This document shows positions 1-6,317 of a DNA stretch of 7,663 bases, piece after piece (the stretch's first letter is position 1; every line of letters begins with the position of its first letter). A model generated the notes under the pieces. That model saw only the letters and a program-made list of their open reading frames with translations. It had not been told where the DNA came from and did not search any database. Made by a program: the position numbers and the translations under genes. This DNA comes from Phycisphaerales bacterium (GTDB lineage: Bacteria; Planctomycetota; Phycisphaerae; Tepidisphaerales; Tepidisphaeraceae), in assembly GCA_028288905.1 (NCBI GenBank), contig JAQGHJ010000380.1, positions 1 to 7,663 of the forward strand, written 5' to 3'.

Positions 1-753
1 GGGCACGTGCGGGCAATGACCGCCCTGCTGCTGCTGATGCCGCAGACGCCGATGCTGTTCCAGGGACAGGAGTGGGCCGCCGGCAGCACGTTCCACTATT
101 TCGCGGACCACAACCCGGAGCTGAACAAGCTGATCAAGGACGGGCGGACGAAGGAACTGTCCCAATTCCCCAGCGTCGCGACCCCGGAGATGGTCGCCTG
201 CCTGATCGACCCGGGGGCGGAGGACACCTTCCGCCGGTCGAAGCTCGACCACGCTGAGAAGACGAAGCCATTCCACGCCCAGGCGCTGGCCCTGCACACG
301 GACCTGTTGAAGCTGCGGCGGGAGGACCCGGCGTTCAACGGCGTTCATCGCCGCGGGGACGTAGACGGGGCCGTCCTCGGGCCCGAGGCGTTCGTTCTGC
401 GGCACTTCGGGGCGGACGGGGACGACCGGCTGGTCCTCGTCAACTTCGGCATCGACCTGCAACTGGACCCGGCCCCCGAGCCGCTGCTCGCCCCGCCGCT
501 AGGGATGCGGTGGGCCATCGCGTTCTCCAGCGAGGACCCGAAGTACGGCGGGTCCGGCACCGCCCCGGTCGACACGGAGCTCGAGGGCTGGTCGCTGCTC
601 GGCCGGTGCACCGTCGTGTGCAAGCCGGTGCCGGCCGAGCAGGGCGCGGTCAAGACGCGCCACCGGGTCGAAGGTTCGGCCCAGGAAGCGAAGCTGAAGG
701 ACGCCAACCTCGCAGAGCAAAAGAAGAGCGACGCGGAGCGAAACGAGGGTTGA
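1..753 (+). CDS. treZ: Malto-oligosyltrehalose trehalohydrolase TreZ, 3' part only
   Basis: TreZ (GH13 family) hydrolyses the alpha-1,4 bond next to the terminal trehalosyl unit made by TreY, releasing free trehalose in the cytoplasm. The frame is open from base 1, so the gene starts upstream; 250 residues are present of a protein usually near 600. Visible family signatures are TPMLFQGQEWAA (window residues 16-27) and YFADHNPEL (33-41), which follow the last catalytic region of the barrel, and then the C-terminal beta domain. The three catalytic acids lie upstream and cannot be checked here. The last 39 residues (212-250) are a Lys/Glu/Asp-rich tail that looks disordered and goes beyond the usual beta domain. 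The next gene is treY, on the same strand after a 189-bp gap. The identification is firm; whether the missing part is intact is unknown. Confidence 0.93.
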   Translation, partial: GHVRAMTALLLLMPQTPMLFQGQEWAAGSTFHYFADHNPELNKLIKDGRTKELSQFPSVATPEMVACLIDPGAEDTFRRSKLDHAEKTKPFHAQALALHTDLLKLRREDPAFNGVHRRGDVDGAVLGPEAFVLRHFGADGDDRLVLVNFGIDLQLDPAPEPLLAPPLGMRWAIAFSSEDPKYGGSGTAPVDTELEGWSLLGRCTVVCKPVPAEQGAVKTRHRVEGSAQEAKLKDANLAEQKKSDAERNEG

Positions 754-942
754 CGGGGCACCGCTTAGCCCCCTTCGTCCCGCTCCCGCGTTTGTCCCGC
801 CCACAAGCGGCCGACGTCAAAGGCCCGTCCTGCCGGCCTTCACTCTGCGCCGGCGTCGTCCGCACGCACGTCCGAAGAACCCGGGGCGTCGACCCCCGGC
901 ACGCGGGGTAAACTCGAACGCCCCGCCCGACCCCGAGACACC
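754..942. other. treZ-treY intergenic region
   Basis: This 189-bp gap has no convincing small gene. It contains a candidate treY promoter at its right end (-10 at 909-914). A weak 7-bp stem with a 7-nt loop (789-795 with 803-809, one G-T pair) has no following T-run, so no terminator can be claimed. The gap is large for two genes of one operon, so treY may be transcribed from its own promoter, from the treZ promoter, or from both. Confidence 0.5.
888..914 (+). promoter_or_regulatory. Candidate treY promoter
   Basis: TAAACT at 909-914 resembles a sigma-70 -10 box (TATAAT) and is followed directly by CGAACGC. The -35 is weak: GTCGAC at 888-893 with 15-bp spacing is the best candidate. The expected start of transcription near 920 would give a leader of about 22 nt. 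The same TAAANTCGA string occurs at two other promoter candidates in this window, which raises confidence in the -10 but not in the -35. Confidence 0.45.
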
Positions 943-3900
943 ATGACGACCACGCCCGCCCCCGCCAGCCCCGCCGCCGATGCCGCCGCCGACGACCTGA
1001 TCCGCAGAGCGACGGCCCGCTTGGCCGAGCGCTGCCGGCTGCCGGAGTCGACCTACCGGCTGCAGTTCCACAAGGGGTTCACCTTCCGCGACGCCGCCGC
1101 CGTCGTGCCTTACCTGGCGGACCTGGGCGTCACCCACTGCTACGCGTCGCCGTACCTCAAGGCCCGGCCCGGCAGCACGCACGGGTACGACGTGATCGAC
1201 CACAACGCGCTGAACCCGGAGCTCGGCACCCGCGCCGACTACGACGCGTGGGTGGGGGCGATGTGGGACCACAACATGGGGCACGTGCTCGACACGGTCC
1301 CGAACCACGCCGGGGTCGGGACGAACGATAACGCGTGGTGGAACGACGTGCTGGAGCACGGGCGGGCGAGCCGGTACGCCGACAACTTCGACATCGCCTG
1401 GGACGGCGCGTCCCGCCCCGCCCAACACGGCAAGGTGCTGCTGCCCACGCTCGGCGGGCTGTACGGGGACGTGTTGGAGCGCGGGGAGCTGAAGCTGGCG
1501 TTCGACCTTGCGACCGGCACGTTTGCCGTCGACTACTTCGACCGCCGGTTCCCCCTCGACCCGCGGACGTACGCCGACGTGCTCGACGTCCGCCTGCCCG
1601 ACCTGCGGAAGGCCCTGGGGTCCGGGCACGCCGAGCTGGTCGAGTATGAGAACCTGATCACCGCCGCCCGGGACCTTTCAATCGAGCCGTCCGCCGCCGC
1701 CGGGCGGGCTGAGGCGGCGACCACTTTGAAACGCCGGCTGGCCGACCTCGTCCGCCGAAATGCGCCCGCCCGCGAACACGTCGAGCAGGTCGTCCGCGAC
1801 CTCAACGGGGCCGCTGGTGGCCCCGCCTGCTTCGACGCGCTCGACCGCCTGTTGGCGAAGCAGAACTACCGCCTCGCGTACTGGCGGGCGGCCCCGGATG
1901 AGATCAACTACCGCCGGTTCTTCGACATCAACGACCTGGCCGCGCTGGCGATGGAACACAAGCCGGTGTTCGACGCGGCCCACGAGCTGACGTTCACGCT
2001 CCTCACGGAAGGCAACCTCGACGGGCTCCGGATCGACCACCCGGACGGGTTGTTCGACCCGAAGCAATACCTCGACCGGCTCCAGCAACTGGCCGTGGTC
2101 AACGAGATCCGGGCGATGATCCCCGGCGATCCGACGCTGGCCGGGCTGAAGCCGGAGGACCTCGCCGCCGCGGTCGACCGCTGCCTCGCCGCCGGCCCGC
2201 CGGCCGTCGGGACCGGCCCGCTCCGGTTCCCGCTCTACGTGACGGTCGAGAAGATCCTCGCCCCCGACGAGCCGCTGCCGGCCGACTGGGCCTGCCACGG
2301 CACGAGCGGGTACGACTTCCTGAACGTCGACAGCGGCCTGTTCGTCGACCCGGCCGGCGAGGCGCCGCTCACCCGCTTCTACGAGTCGTTCACGGGCCGC
2401 GGCGGGTCGCTGCCCGACCTCGTCTACGAGAAGAAGAAGCTCATCCTCCGCATCTCGCTCGCCAGCGAGCTGCGGATGCTCGCGAACCGGCTCGGGGCGA
2501 TCGCCGAGCGGGACCGCCACGCCCGCGACTTCACCCAGTCCGGCCTGACCGACGCGCTGCGGGAGGTGATTGCCTGCTTCCCGGTGTACCGGTCGTACGT
2601 GACCGCCGCCGGCGTAGGCGAGACGGACGTGAAGCGGATCGACCAGGCCGTCGACGAGGCGGTGCGGCGTAACCCTAAGATTGAGGCGGCCGTCTTCAAG
2701 TTCATTCGGGACACGCTCGTACTGACCACCCGCCACGGCGACGCGTCGACCGAGCAGGCCGCGCGGCTGGCGTTCGCCCACAAGTTCCAGCAGCTGACCG
2801 CCCCGGCAACGGCCAAGGGGATCGAGGACACGGCCTTCTACATTTACAACCGGTTGATCTCGCTGAACGAGGTCGGCGGGGAGCCCGACCACTTCGGCGT
2901 GTCGCCGGCGGCGGCCCACGCCTACCTCGCCGACCGGGCGGCGCACTGGCCGTACGCCCTGTCCGCCCTGTCGACCCACGACACGAAGCGGAGCGAGGAC
3001 GTGCGGGCCCGCATCCACGTGCTGTCCGAGCTGCCGGACGCGTGGGCCGAGCGGGTGCGGGCGTGGTCGACGCTGAACTCGCGTCACAAGACCGACGTGT
3101 CTGGCAGGCCCGCCCCAGACGCGAACGAGGAGTACCTGCTGTACCAAACGCTCGTCGGCGTCTGGCCGCACGACCAGGCCGACGCGGCCGGGCAGGACGT
3201 GCTCGCGCGGGTGCAGGCGTACCTGCTCAAGGCGATGCGGGAGGCGAAGGTCAACACGAGCTGGACCGACCAGAACGCCGACCACGAGAAGGCGGTCGAG
3301 CGGTTCGCAGCCGCCGTCCTCGACGAGCGGGGGAACGCCGCGTTCTTCGTCGACTTCCTGCCGTTCCAAAAGCGGGTCGCGTGGCTCGGGATCGTGAACT
3401 CGCTGAGCCAGACGCTGGTGCGGCTGGCGGCGCCGGGCGTGCCGGACACGTACCAAGGCACGGAACTGTGGGACCTGAGCCTCGTCGACCCGGACAACCG
3501 CCGGCCGGTGGACTACACCCGCCGCCGCGAGCTGCTGGCGGGGCTGGCGTCGGCCGGCAAGGACCTCGCCGGTTTGGCCCGGTCCGTCTTGGCCAGCCCG
3601 ACCGACGGACGCGTGAAGTTGCACGTGGTTGCCCGGGCATTGGACGCCCGCCGGTCTCACCCCGGCCTCTTCTCGACCGGTACGTACGCGCCGCTTGCGG
3701 TCACCGGTTCGAAATCCGGTCACGCGTTCGCCTTCGCACGGGTACACGGGCCGGCGGCTGCATTGGTCGTCGTGCCGCGCCTGCCGAGCGGACTGGGAAT
3801 GCGAGACGGATCGTGGCCGGTCGGTGCCGACGTGTGGGGTGACACCGCCTTAGTGATTCCACCCGAACTGAACGGCCGATCGCTCTGCAACCTCTTCACC

Positions 3901-3981
3901 GGGGCAACCGTCACCCTCCGCCCCGGGCTGAAGATGGCGGAGGTACTAGATGCGTTCCCGGTCGGCCTGTATCTGGCGTGA
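943..3981 (+). CDS. treY: Maltooligosyl trehalose synthase TreY
   Basis: TreY is a GH13 isomerase that converts the reducing-end alpha-1,4 bond of a maltooligosaccharide into an alpha-1,1 bond, making maltooligosyl trehalose for TreZ. The 1012-residue protein opens, after a low-complexity Ala/Pro start, with STYRLQFHKGFTF (36-48). The GH13 motifs are in order: DTVPNH (117-122), GLRIDHPDGL (361-370, nucleophile D365), VEKIL (435-439, acid/base E436) and STHDTKRSED (677-686, transition-state stabiliser D680). PGVPDTYQGTELWD (831-844) is also typical of TreY. The protein is longer than the roughly 700-800 residues of many TreY proteins. About 45 extra residues lie between the nucleophile and the acid/base (about 385-430). 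The ATG at 943 gives a full-length family start; its Shine-Dalgarno is weak (GAG at 935-937). Codon use relaxes in the last ~130 codons (TTA at 3850, CTA at 3946). The gene lies downstream of treZ, its pathway partner. Confidence 0.96.
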   Translation: MTTTPAPASPAADAAADDLIRRATARLAERCRLPESTYRLQFHKGFTFRDAAAVVPYLADLGVTHCYASPYLKARPGSTHGYDVIDHNALNPELGTRADYDAWVGAMWDHNMGHVLDTVPNHAGVGTNDNAWWNDVLEHGRASRYADNFDIAWDGASRPAQHGKVLLPTLGGLYGDVLERGELKLAFDLATGTFAVDYFDRRFPLDPRTYADVLDVRLPDLRKALGSGHAELVEYENLITAARDLSIEPSAAAGRAEAATTLKRRLADLVRRNAPAREHVEQVVRDLNGAAGGPACFDALDRLLAKQNYRLAYWRAAPDEINYRRFFDINDLAALAMEHKPVFDAAHELTFTLLTEGNLDGLRIDHPDGLFDPKQYLDRLQQLAVVNEIRAMIPGDPTLAGLKPEDLAAAVDRCLAAGPPAVGTGPLRFPLYVTVEKILAPDEPLPADWACHGTSGYDFLNVDSGLFVDPAGEAPLTRFYESFTGRGGSLPDLVYEKKKLILRISLASELRMLANRLGAIAERDRHARDFTQSGLTDALREVIACFPVYRSYVTAAGVGETDVKRIDQAVDEAVRRNPKIEAAVFKFIRDTLVLTTRHGDASTEQAARLAFAHKFQQLTAPATAKGIEDTAFYIYNRLISLNEVGGEPDHFGVSPAAAHAYLADRAAHWPYALSALSTHDTKRSEDVRARIHVLSELPDAWAERVRAWSTLNSRHKTDVSGRPAPDANEEYLLYQTLVGVWPHDQADAAGQDVLARVQAYLLKAMREAKVNTSWTDQNADHEKAVERFAAAVLDERGNAAFFVDFLPFQKRVAWLGIVNSLSQTLVRLAAPGVPDTYQGTELWDLSLVDPDNRRPVDYTRRRELLAGLASAGKDLAGLARSVLASPTDGRVKLHVVARALDARRSHPGLFSTGTYAPLAVTGSKSGHAFAFARVHGPAAALVVVPRLPSGLGMRDGSWPVGADVWGDTALVIPPELNGRSLCNLFTGATVTLRPGLKMAEVLDAFPVGLYLA

Positions 3982-4046
3982 CATAGGAAAGCGCCTTGCC
4001 GTCGAGCACGGCGCAAAGTCGCAGCCATGAAGTGATGAGGAGTATT

Positions 4047-4079
4047 CGGCGGAACCCCCACTTCGAGGGGGTTCCGCCG
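4047..4079 (+). terminator. Strong hairpin after treY, terminator-like
   Basis: A perfect 13-bp stem (4047-4059 with 4067-4079, reading CGGCGGAACCCCC) closes on a 7-nt loop, ACTTCGA. It starts 66 nt after the treY stop and ends 31 nt before the rrf2-like promoter -10. Neither strand has a T-run after the stem, so it is not a classical intrinsic terminator. It could still end transcription or protect the treY 3' end, and it sits where a boundary between the trehalose genes and the next unit is expected. Confidence 0.6.
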
Positions 4080-4086
4080 CCACTGA

Positions 4087-4115
4087 TTGCGGTTCCACAT
4101 CGACGCTTCTAAATT
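4087..4115 (+). promoter_or_regulatory. Candidate promoter of the Rrf2-family gene
   Basis: TTGCGG at 4087-4092 and TAAATT at 4110-4115 are separated by exactly 17 bp, the best sigma-70-like arrangement in the window. The start of transcription would fall near 4122, giving a leader of about 33 nt before the GTG at 4155. The -10 is followed by CGACC, as at the other TAAANTCGA sites. Rrf2 regulators often control their own promoter, but no clear long palindrome was found over this one. Confidence 0.5.
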
Positions 4116-4141
4116 CGACCTCCTTGTCGCATATTCATGCT

Positions 4142-4148
4142 CGAGGGG
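4142..4148 (+). promoter_or_regulatory. Ribosome binding site that decides the Rrf2 start
   Basis: The purine run CGAGGGGG ending at 4148 lies 6 nt upstream of the GTG at 4155. It lies inside the reading frame if the upstream ATG at 4137 is used, which has no such site before it. This supports 4155 as the true start. Confidence 0.55.
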
Positions 4149-4154
4149 GCTGAG

Positions 4155-4637
4155 GTGTTGTCCCAAACGGTCGAATACGCGTTACGGGTGATGATCCACT
4201 TGGCGGACCAAGAGGGGCCAACGACTACTAAACGGATTGCGGTTGTCACTCGCGTGCCCGAAGGGTACCTCGCGAAGGTGGTCCGTTCACTGGGCAAGGC
4301 GGGCCTTCTCCGGTCCCAACGCGGACTGCACGGCGGCTCGGTACTCGCCCGGCCGGCGTCGAACATAACGGTTAGGGATGTGGTGAACGCGATCGAGCCG
4401 GTCCGTCGGATCACCACGTGCCCGCTCGGCCTGCCGTCGCACGGCAGTCGCCTGTGCCCCATGCACAAGCTGTTGGACGAGGCCGCCGCGCGGGCCGAAG
4501 AGGTGTTGGACCGGTCGACCCTGGCCGACCTGCTAACCGTGCCGACGCTCAGCAAGTCGTTGTGCGGCAAGACCCGTTTGGTCCCCATGCCTTCGTGGAC
4601 AATCGTCGCACGTGCCCCCGCCGTCTTGGAGGGGTGA
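4155..4637 (+). CDS. Rrf2-family transcriptional regulator with altered cluster ligands
   Basis: Rrf2 proteins (IscR, NsrR, RsrR, CymR) are dimeric winged-helix repressors or activators, many sensing iron-sulfur status, NO or redox through an Fe-S cluster. The GTG at 4155 gives MLSQTVEYALRVMIHLA, the usual family N-terminus, in a 160-residue protein of normal size. An in-frame ATG at 4137 would add six atypical residues. The helix-turn-helix covers about 23-55, followed by the wing RGLHGGSVLAR (56-66). The ligand region has C89, Ser95 where the middle Cys is expected, C101 and H104. These match IscR C92, C98, C104 and H107 in spacing, but one Cys is lost; H96 lies next to the Ser. A further Cys is at 137. 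It has its own promoter candidate and lies upstream, on the same strand, of the monohaem protein gene, a plausible target. Target and signal are unknown. Confidence 0.92.
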   Translation: MLSQTVEYALRVMIHLADQEGPTTTKRIAVVTRVPEGYLAKVVRSLGKAGLLRSQRGLHGGSVLARPASNITVRDVVNAIEPVRRITTCPLGLPSHGSRLCPMHKLLDEAAARAEEVLDRSTLADLLTVPTLSKSLCGKTRLVPMPSWTIVARAPAVLEG

Positions 4638-4733
4638 CTGGCCTCGCACTTCCGAAAGCAACACGAACGGACGCGTCCCTCCGCCGTATCCATTGAGGCG
4701 GAAGGCCGGCTTGCCGTGCGCAGAACGACCCAA

Positions 4734-4764
4734 CTGGGCTGCTGGCAATAAAGCTGGGCCAGCT
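4734..4764. repeat. Repeat and dyad cluster, possible operator
   Basis: CTGGGC occurs twice, at 4734-4739 and 4754-4759, exactly 20 bp apart, so on the same face of the helix. The second copy lies in a perfect odd palindrome AGCTGG-G-CCAGCT (4752-4764). GCTGGC at 4741-4746 can also pair with GCCAGC at 4758-4763, giving an alternative hairpin. It lies upstream of the monohaem protein gene, where a regulator would bind. No known Rrf2 site was recognised in it. Confidence 0.3.
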
Positions 4765-4867
4765 GCGCTGTCGGTCCGTCGGTGGCCCTTCTTCTGCCGT
4801 CGTTCCGCCGGCGGGGGTTTCGGACAAAGTCGAGCCTGCCATCCGGGCGACTACACCAGCGCGGGAC

Positions 4868-4871
4868 GAGG
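4868..4871 (+). promoter_or_regulatory. Ribosome binding site of the monohaem protein gene
   Basis: GAGG lies 6 nt before the ATG at 4878, within a purine-rich stretch GGGACGAGGCGAG. Together with the signal peptide that starts at this codon, it fixes the start over the in-frame upstream codon at 4782. Confidence 0.6.
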
Positions 4872-4877
4872 CGAGTT

Positions 4878-6218
4878 ATGGGTTTGCAGCATCGGGCGCG
4901 GTCGTGGCGTGCGTTCGGCTTGGCCGTCGTTCTGACGTCCTGTCTCGCGAGCGTCTCGGCGGCGTTCGGCCAAGCCGACTACGACCAGCCGCCGATCAAC
5001 TACACGAAGGCGACGCTCGCCGACCCCGTGGCCCGACTTCAGCGTCGCTTGGACGCCGGGAATGCCACTCTGGCCCGCGACGCCGAGTTCGGCTATCTCC
5101 GGGCCGTCCTCGCCGCGCTCGACGTGCCGGTTTCCTCCCAGGCCTTGGTGTTCTCCAAGACGAGCTTCCAGCGGACGGCGATCGGGCCGAAGAACCCGCG
5201 GGCGATCTACTTCGACGACGAAACGTACGTCGGGTACGTGCAGGACGGCGACGTGTTGGAGGTCGCGACGACGGACCCCGGCGTCGGCTCGGTGTTCTAC
5301 ACGCTCGACCAGCGCGAAAAGGCGGGCCGGCCGCGGTTCGGCCGCGAGGGCGACAACTGCCTGCAGTGCCACGCCGGGTCGGCGACGCGGGACGTGCCGG
5401 GGCTGCTGTTGAGGTCCGTGTACCCGGACCCGCGGGGCAACCCGATCCTGTCGGCCGGCACGAAGCTGACGACCCACGCCAGCCCGTTCGACGAGCGGTT
5501 CGGCGGGTGGTACGTGACCGGCCGGCACGGCGGGTACGACGCCCAACACCACCGCGGCAACCTGATCGGCCGCGGCCGCGACGACCCGGCTCCCTCGGAC
5601 CCCCGGGCGGGGGCGGACGTGACCGACCTGGCCCGCCTGTTTGACACATCAGCCTACCCGGCCTCGCACAGCGACCTCGTCGCCCTGACGGTGCTGAGCC
5701 ACCAAGCCGAGGCCCACAACCTGATCACCCGGGCCAACTACGCGTGCAAACTCGCGCTGCGGGACGCCCGAGTGCTGAACGAAGCGCTCGGACGCCCCGC
5801 CGACGAGCTGACCGACGGCACCCGCCGACGGATCGAGGCCCCGGCCGAGGTGCTGGTGCAGTACCTGCTGTTCTGCGACGAGGCCCCGCTCGCCGCCCCG
5901 ATCAGCGGGTCCGGTCCGTTTGCCGGGGAGTTTGCCGCGCGGGGGCCGCGGGACAAGAAGGGCCGGAGCCTCCGGGAATTCGACCTGGCCACCCGCACGT
6001 TCCGGTACCCGCTTAGCTACCTGATCTACTCCGCCGGGTTCGACGGGCTGCACGACCTGACGAAGGCGTACGTGTACGGCAGGCTGTACGACGTGCTCAC
6101 CGGCAAGGCGACGGACGAGGCGTTCGCCCGACTATCGGCCGACGACCGGCGGGCGATCTTTGAGATCCTCGCGGACACTAAGGCGGACCTGCCGGCGTAT
6201 TGGCGGGCGGGGAAGTAA
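4878..6218 (+). CDS. Exported protein with one c-type haem site (CXXCH), unknown role
   Basis: The 446-residue protein starts with a signal peptide: basic n-region (MGLQHRARSWR), hydrophobic core about 12-29 and likely cleavage near 31-33. Periplasmic export fits covalent haem attachment. LTSC at 19-22 loosely fits a lipobox, so a lipoprotein is possible. One haem motif, CLQCH, is at 161-165. Conserved-looking blocks are SKTSFQRTAIGPKNPRAIYF (93-112), YVGYVQDGDVLEVA (117-130), the haem block, and ASPFDERFGGWYVTGRHG (201-218). I recognise this as a family found in planctomycetes and other environmental bacteria, but know no assigned function. The mature part contains no Met, so a Met axial ligand is impossible. 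His at 200, 217, 224, 225, 264, 275, 280 or 392 could serve, or the haem may be five-coordinate. C290 and C333 could form a disulfide. The gene follows an Rrf2-type regulator, which may control it. Confidence 0.85.
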   Translation: MGLQHRARSWRAFGLAVVLTSCLASVSAAFGQADYDQPPINYTKATLADPVARLQRRLDAGNATLARDAEFGYLRAVLAALDVPVSSQALVFSKTSFQRTAIGPKNPRAIYFDDETYVGYVQDGDVLEVATTDPGVGSVFYTLDQREKAGRPRFGREGDNCLQCHAGSATRDVPGLLLRSVYPDPRGNPILSAGTKLTTHASPFDERFGGWYVTGRHGGYDAQHHRGNLIGRGRDDPAPSDPRAGADVTDLARLFDTSAYPASHSDLVALTVLSHQAEAHNLITRANYACKLALRDARVLNEALGRPADELTDGTRRRIEAPAEVLVQYLLFCDEAPLAAPISGSGPFAGEFAARGPRDKKGRSLREFDLATRTFRYPLSYLIYSAGFDGLHDLTKAYVYGRLYDVLTGKATDEAFARLSADDRRAIFEILADTKADLPAYWRAGK

Positions 6219-6227
6219 CGCGGCTGC

Positions 6228-6296
6228 CGCACCGCGTAGGGGGCGGACCGTTGGGCGGGTCGAGGTGGATGTCCGGCGAGGACGGTCCGCGGTGCG
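6228..6296. repeat. Bulged inverted repeat between convergent genes
   Basis: CGCACCG (6228-6234) and CGGACCGT (6244-6251) on the left pair perfectly with ACGGTCCG (6282-6289) and CGGTGCG (6290-6296) on the right. This makes a 15-bp stem broken by a 9-nt left-side bulge (6235-6243), with a 30-nt loop. It fills most of the 99-bp gap between the stops of the haem protein gene and the aminotransferase gene. It could act as a two-way transcription end, but has no T-run on either strand. Confidence 0.4.
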
Positions 6297-6317
6297 AACC
6301 CTACCGCTGCGTCGCCG

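Larger units (their letters stand above)
4638..4877. other. Intergenic region between the Rrf2 gene and the monohaem protein gene
   Basis: This 240-bp gap holds no convincing gene. A reading frame continuous with the downstream gene is open from 4782, but its N-terminus is Arg-rich and lacks the signal peptide that begins at 4878. The notable content is a repeat cluster at 4734-4764 and a GC palindrome CCGCCGGCGG at 4805-4814, the latter easily expected by chance. No good -35/-10 pair was found. TAAAGC (4749-4754) and TACACC (4852-4857) are the nearest -10 look-alikes and are weak. Confidence 0.4.

Noticed and set aside
789..809. Hairpin after treZ as a terminator
   Set aside because: Only 7 bp with a G-T pair and no T-run; not above chance in this composition.
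817..1629. Open frame of 270 codons on the - strand over the treY 5' end
   Set aside because: Low-complexity Val/Arg/Gly composition and full overlap with conserved TreY sequence.
1678..3747. Long open frame of 689 codons on the - strand opposite treY
   Set aside because: It is antisense to a clear full-length TreY, has a biased Arg/Val/Gly-rich composition and no recognisable motif; long antisense frames are expected in DNA with high GC3.
4137..4154. ATG start for the Rrf2 protein
   Set aside because: It adds six residues not seen in the family and places the purine-rich ribosome site inside the gene; GTG at 4155 gives the standard MLSQT start.
4680..4702. TCCGCC...GGCGGA inverted repeat after the Rrf2 gene as a terminator
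   Set aside because: Six-bp stem with an 11-nt loop and no T-run; too weak.
4782..4877. Upstream start for the monohaem protein
   Set aside because: The 32 added residues are basic and would bury the signal peptide; the ATG at 4878 has a GAGG at good spacing.
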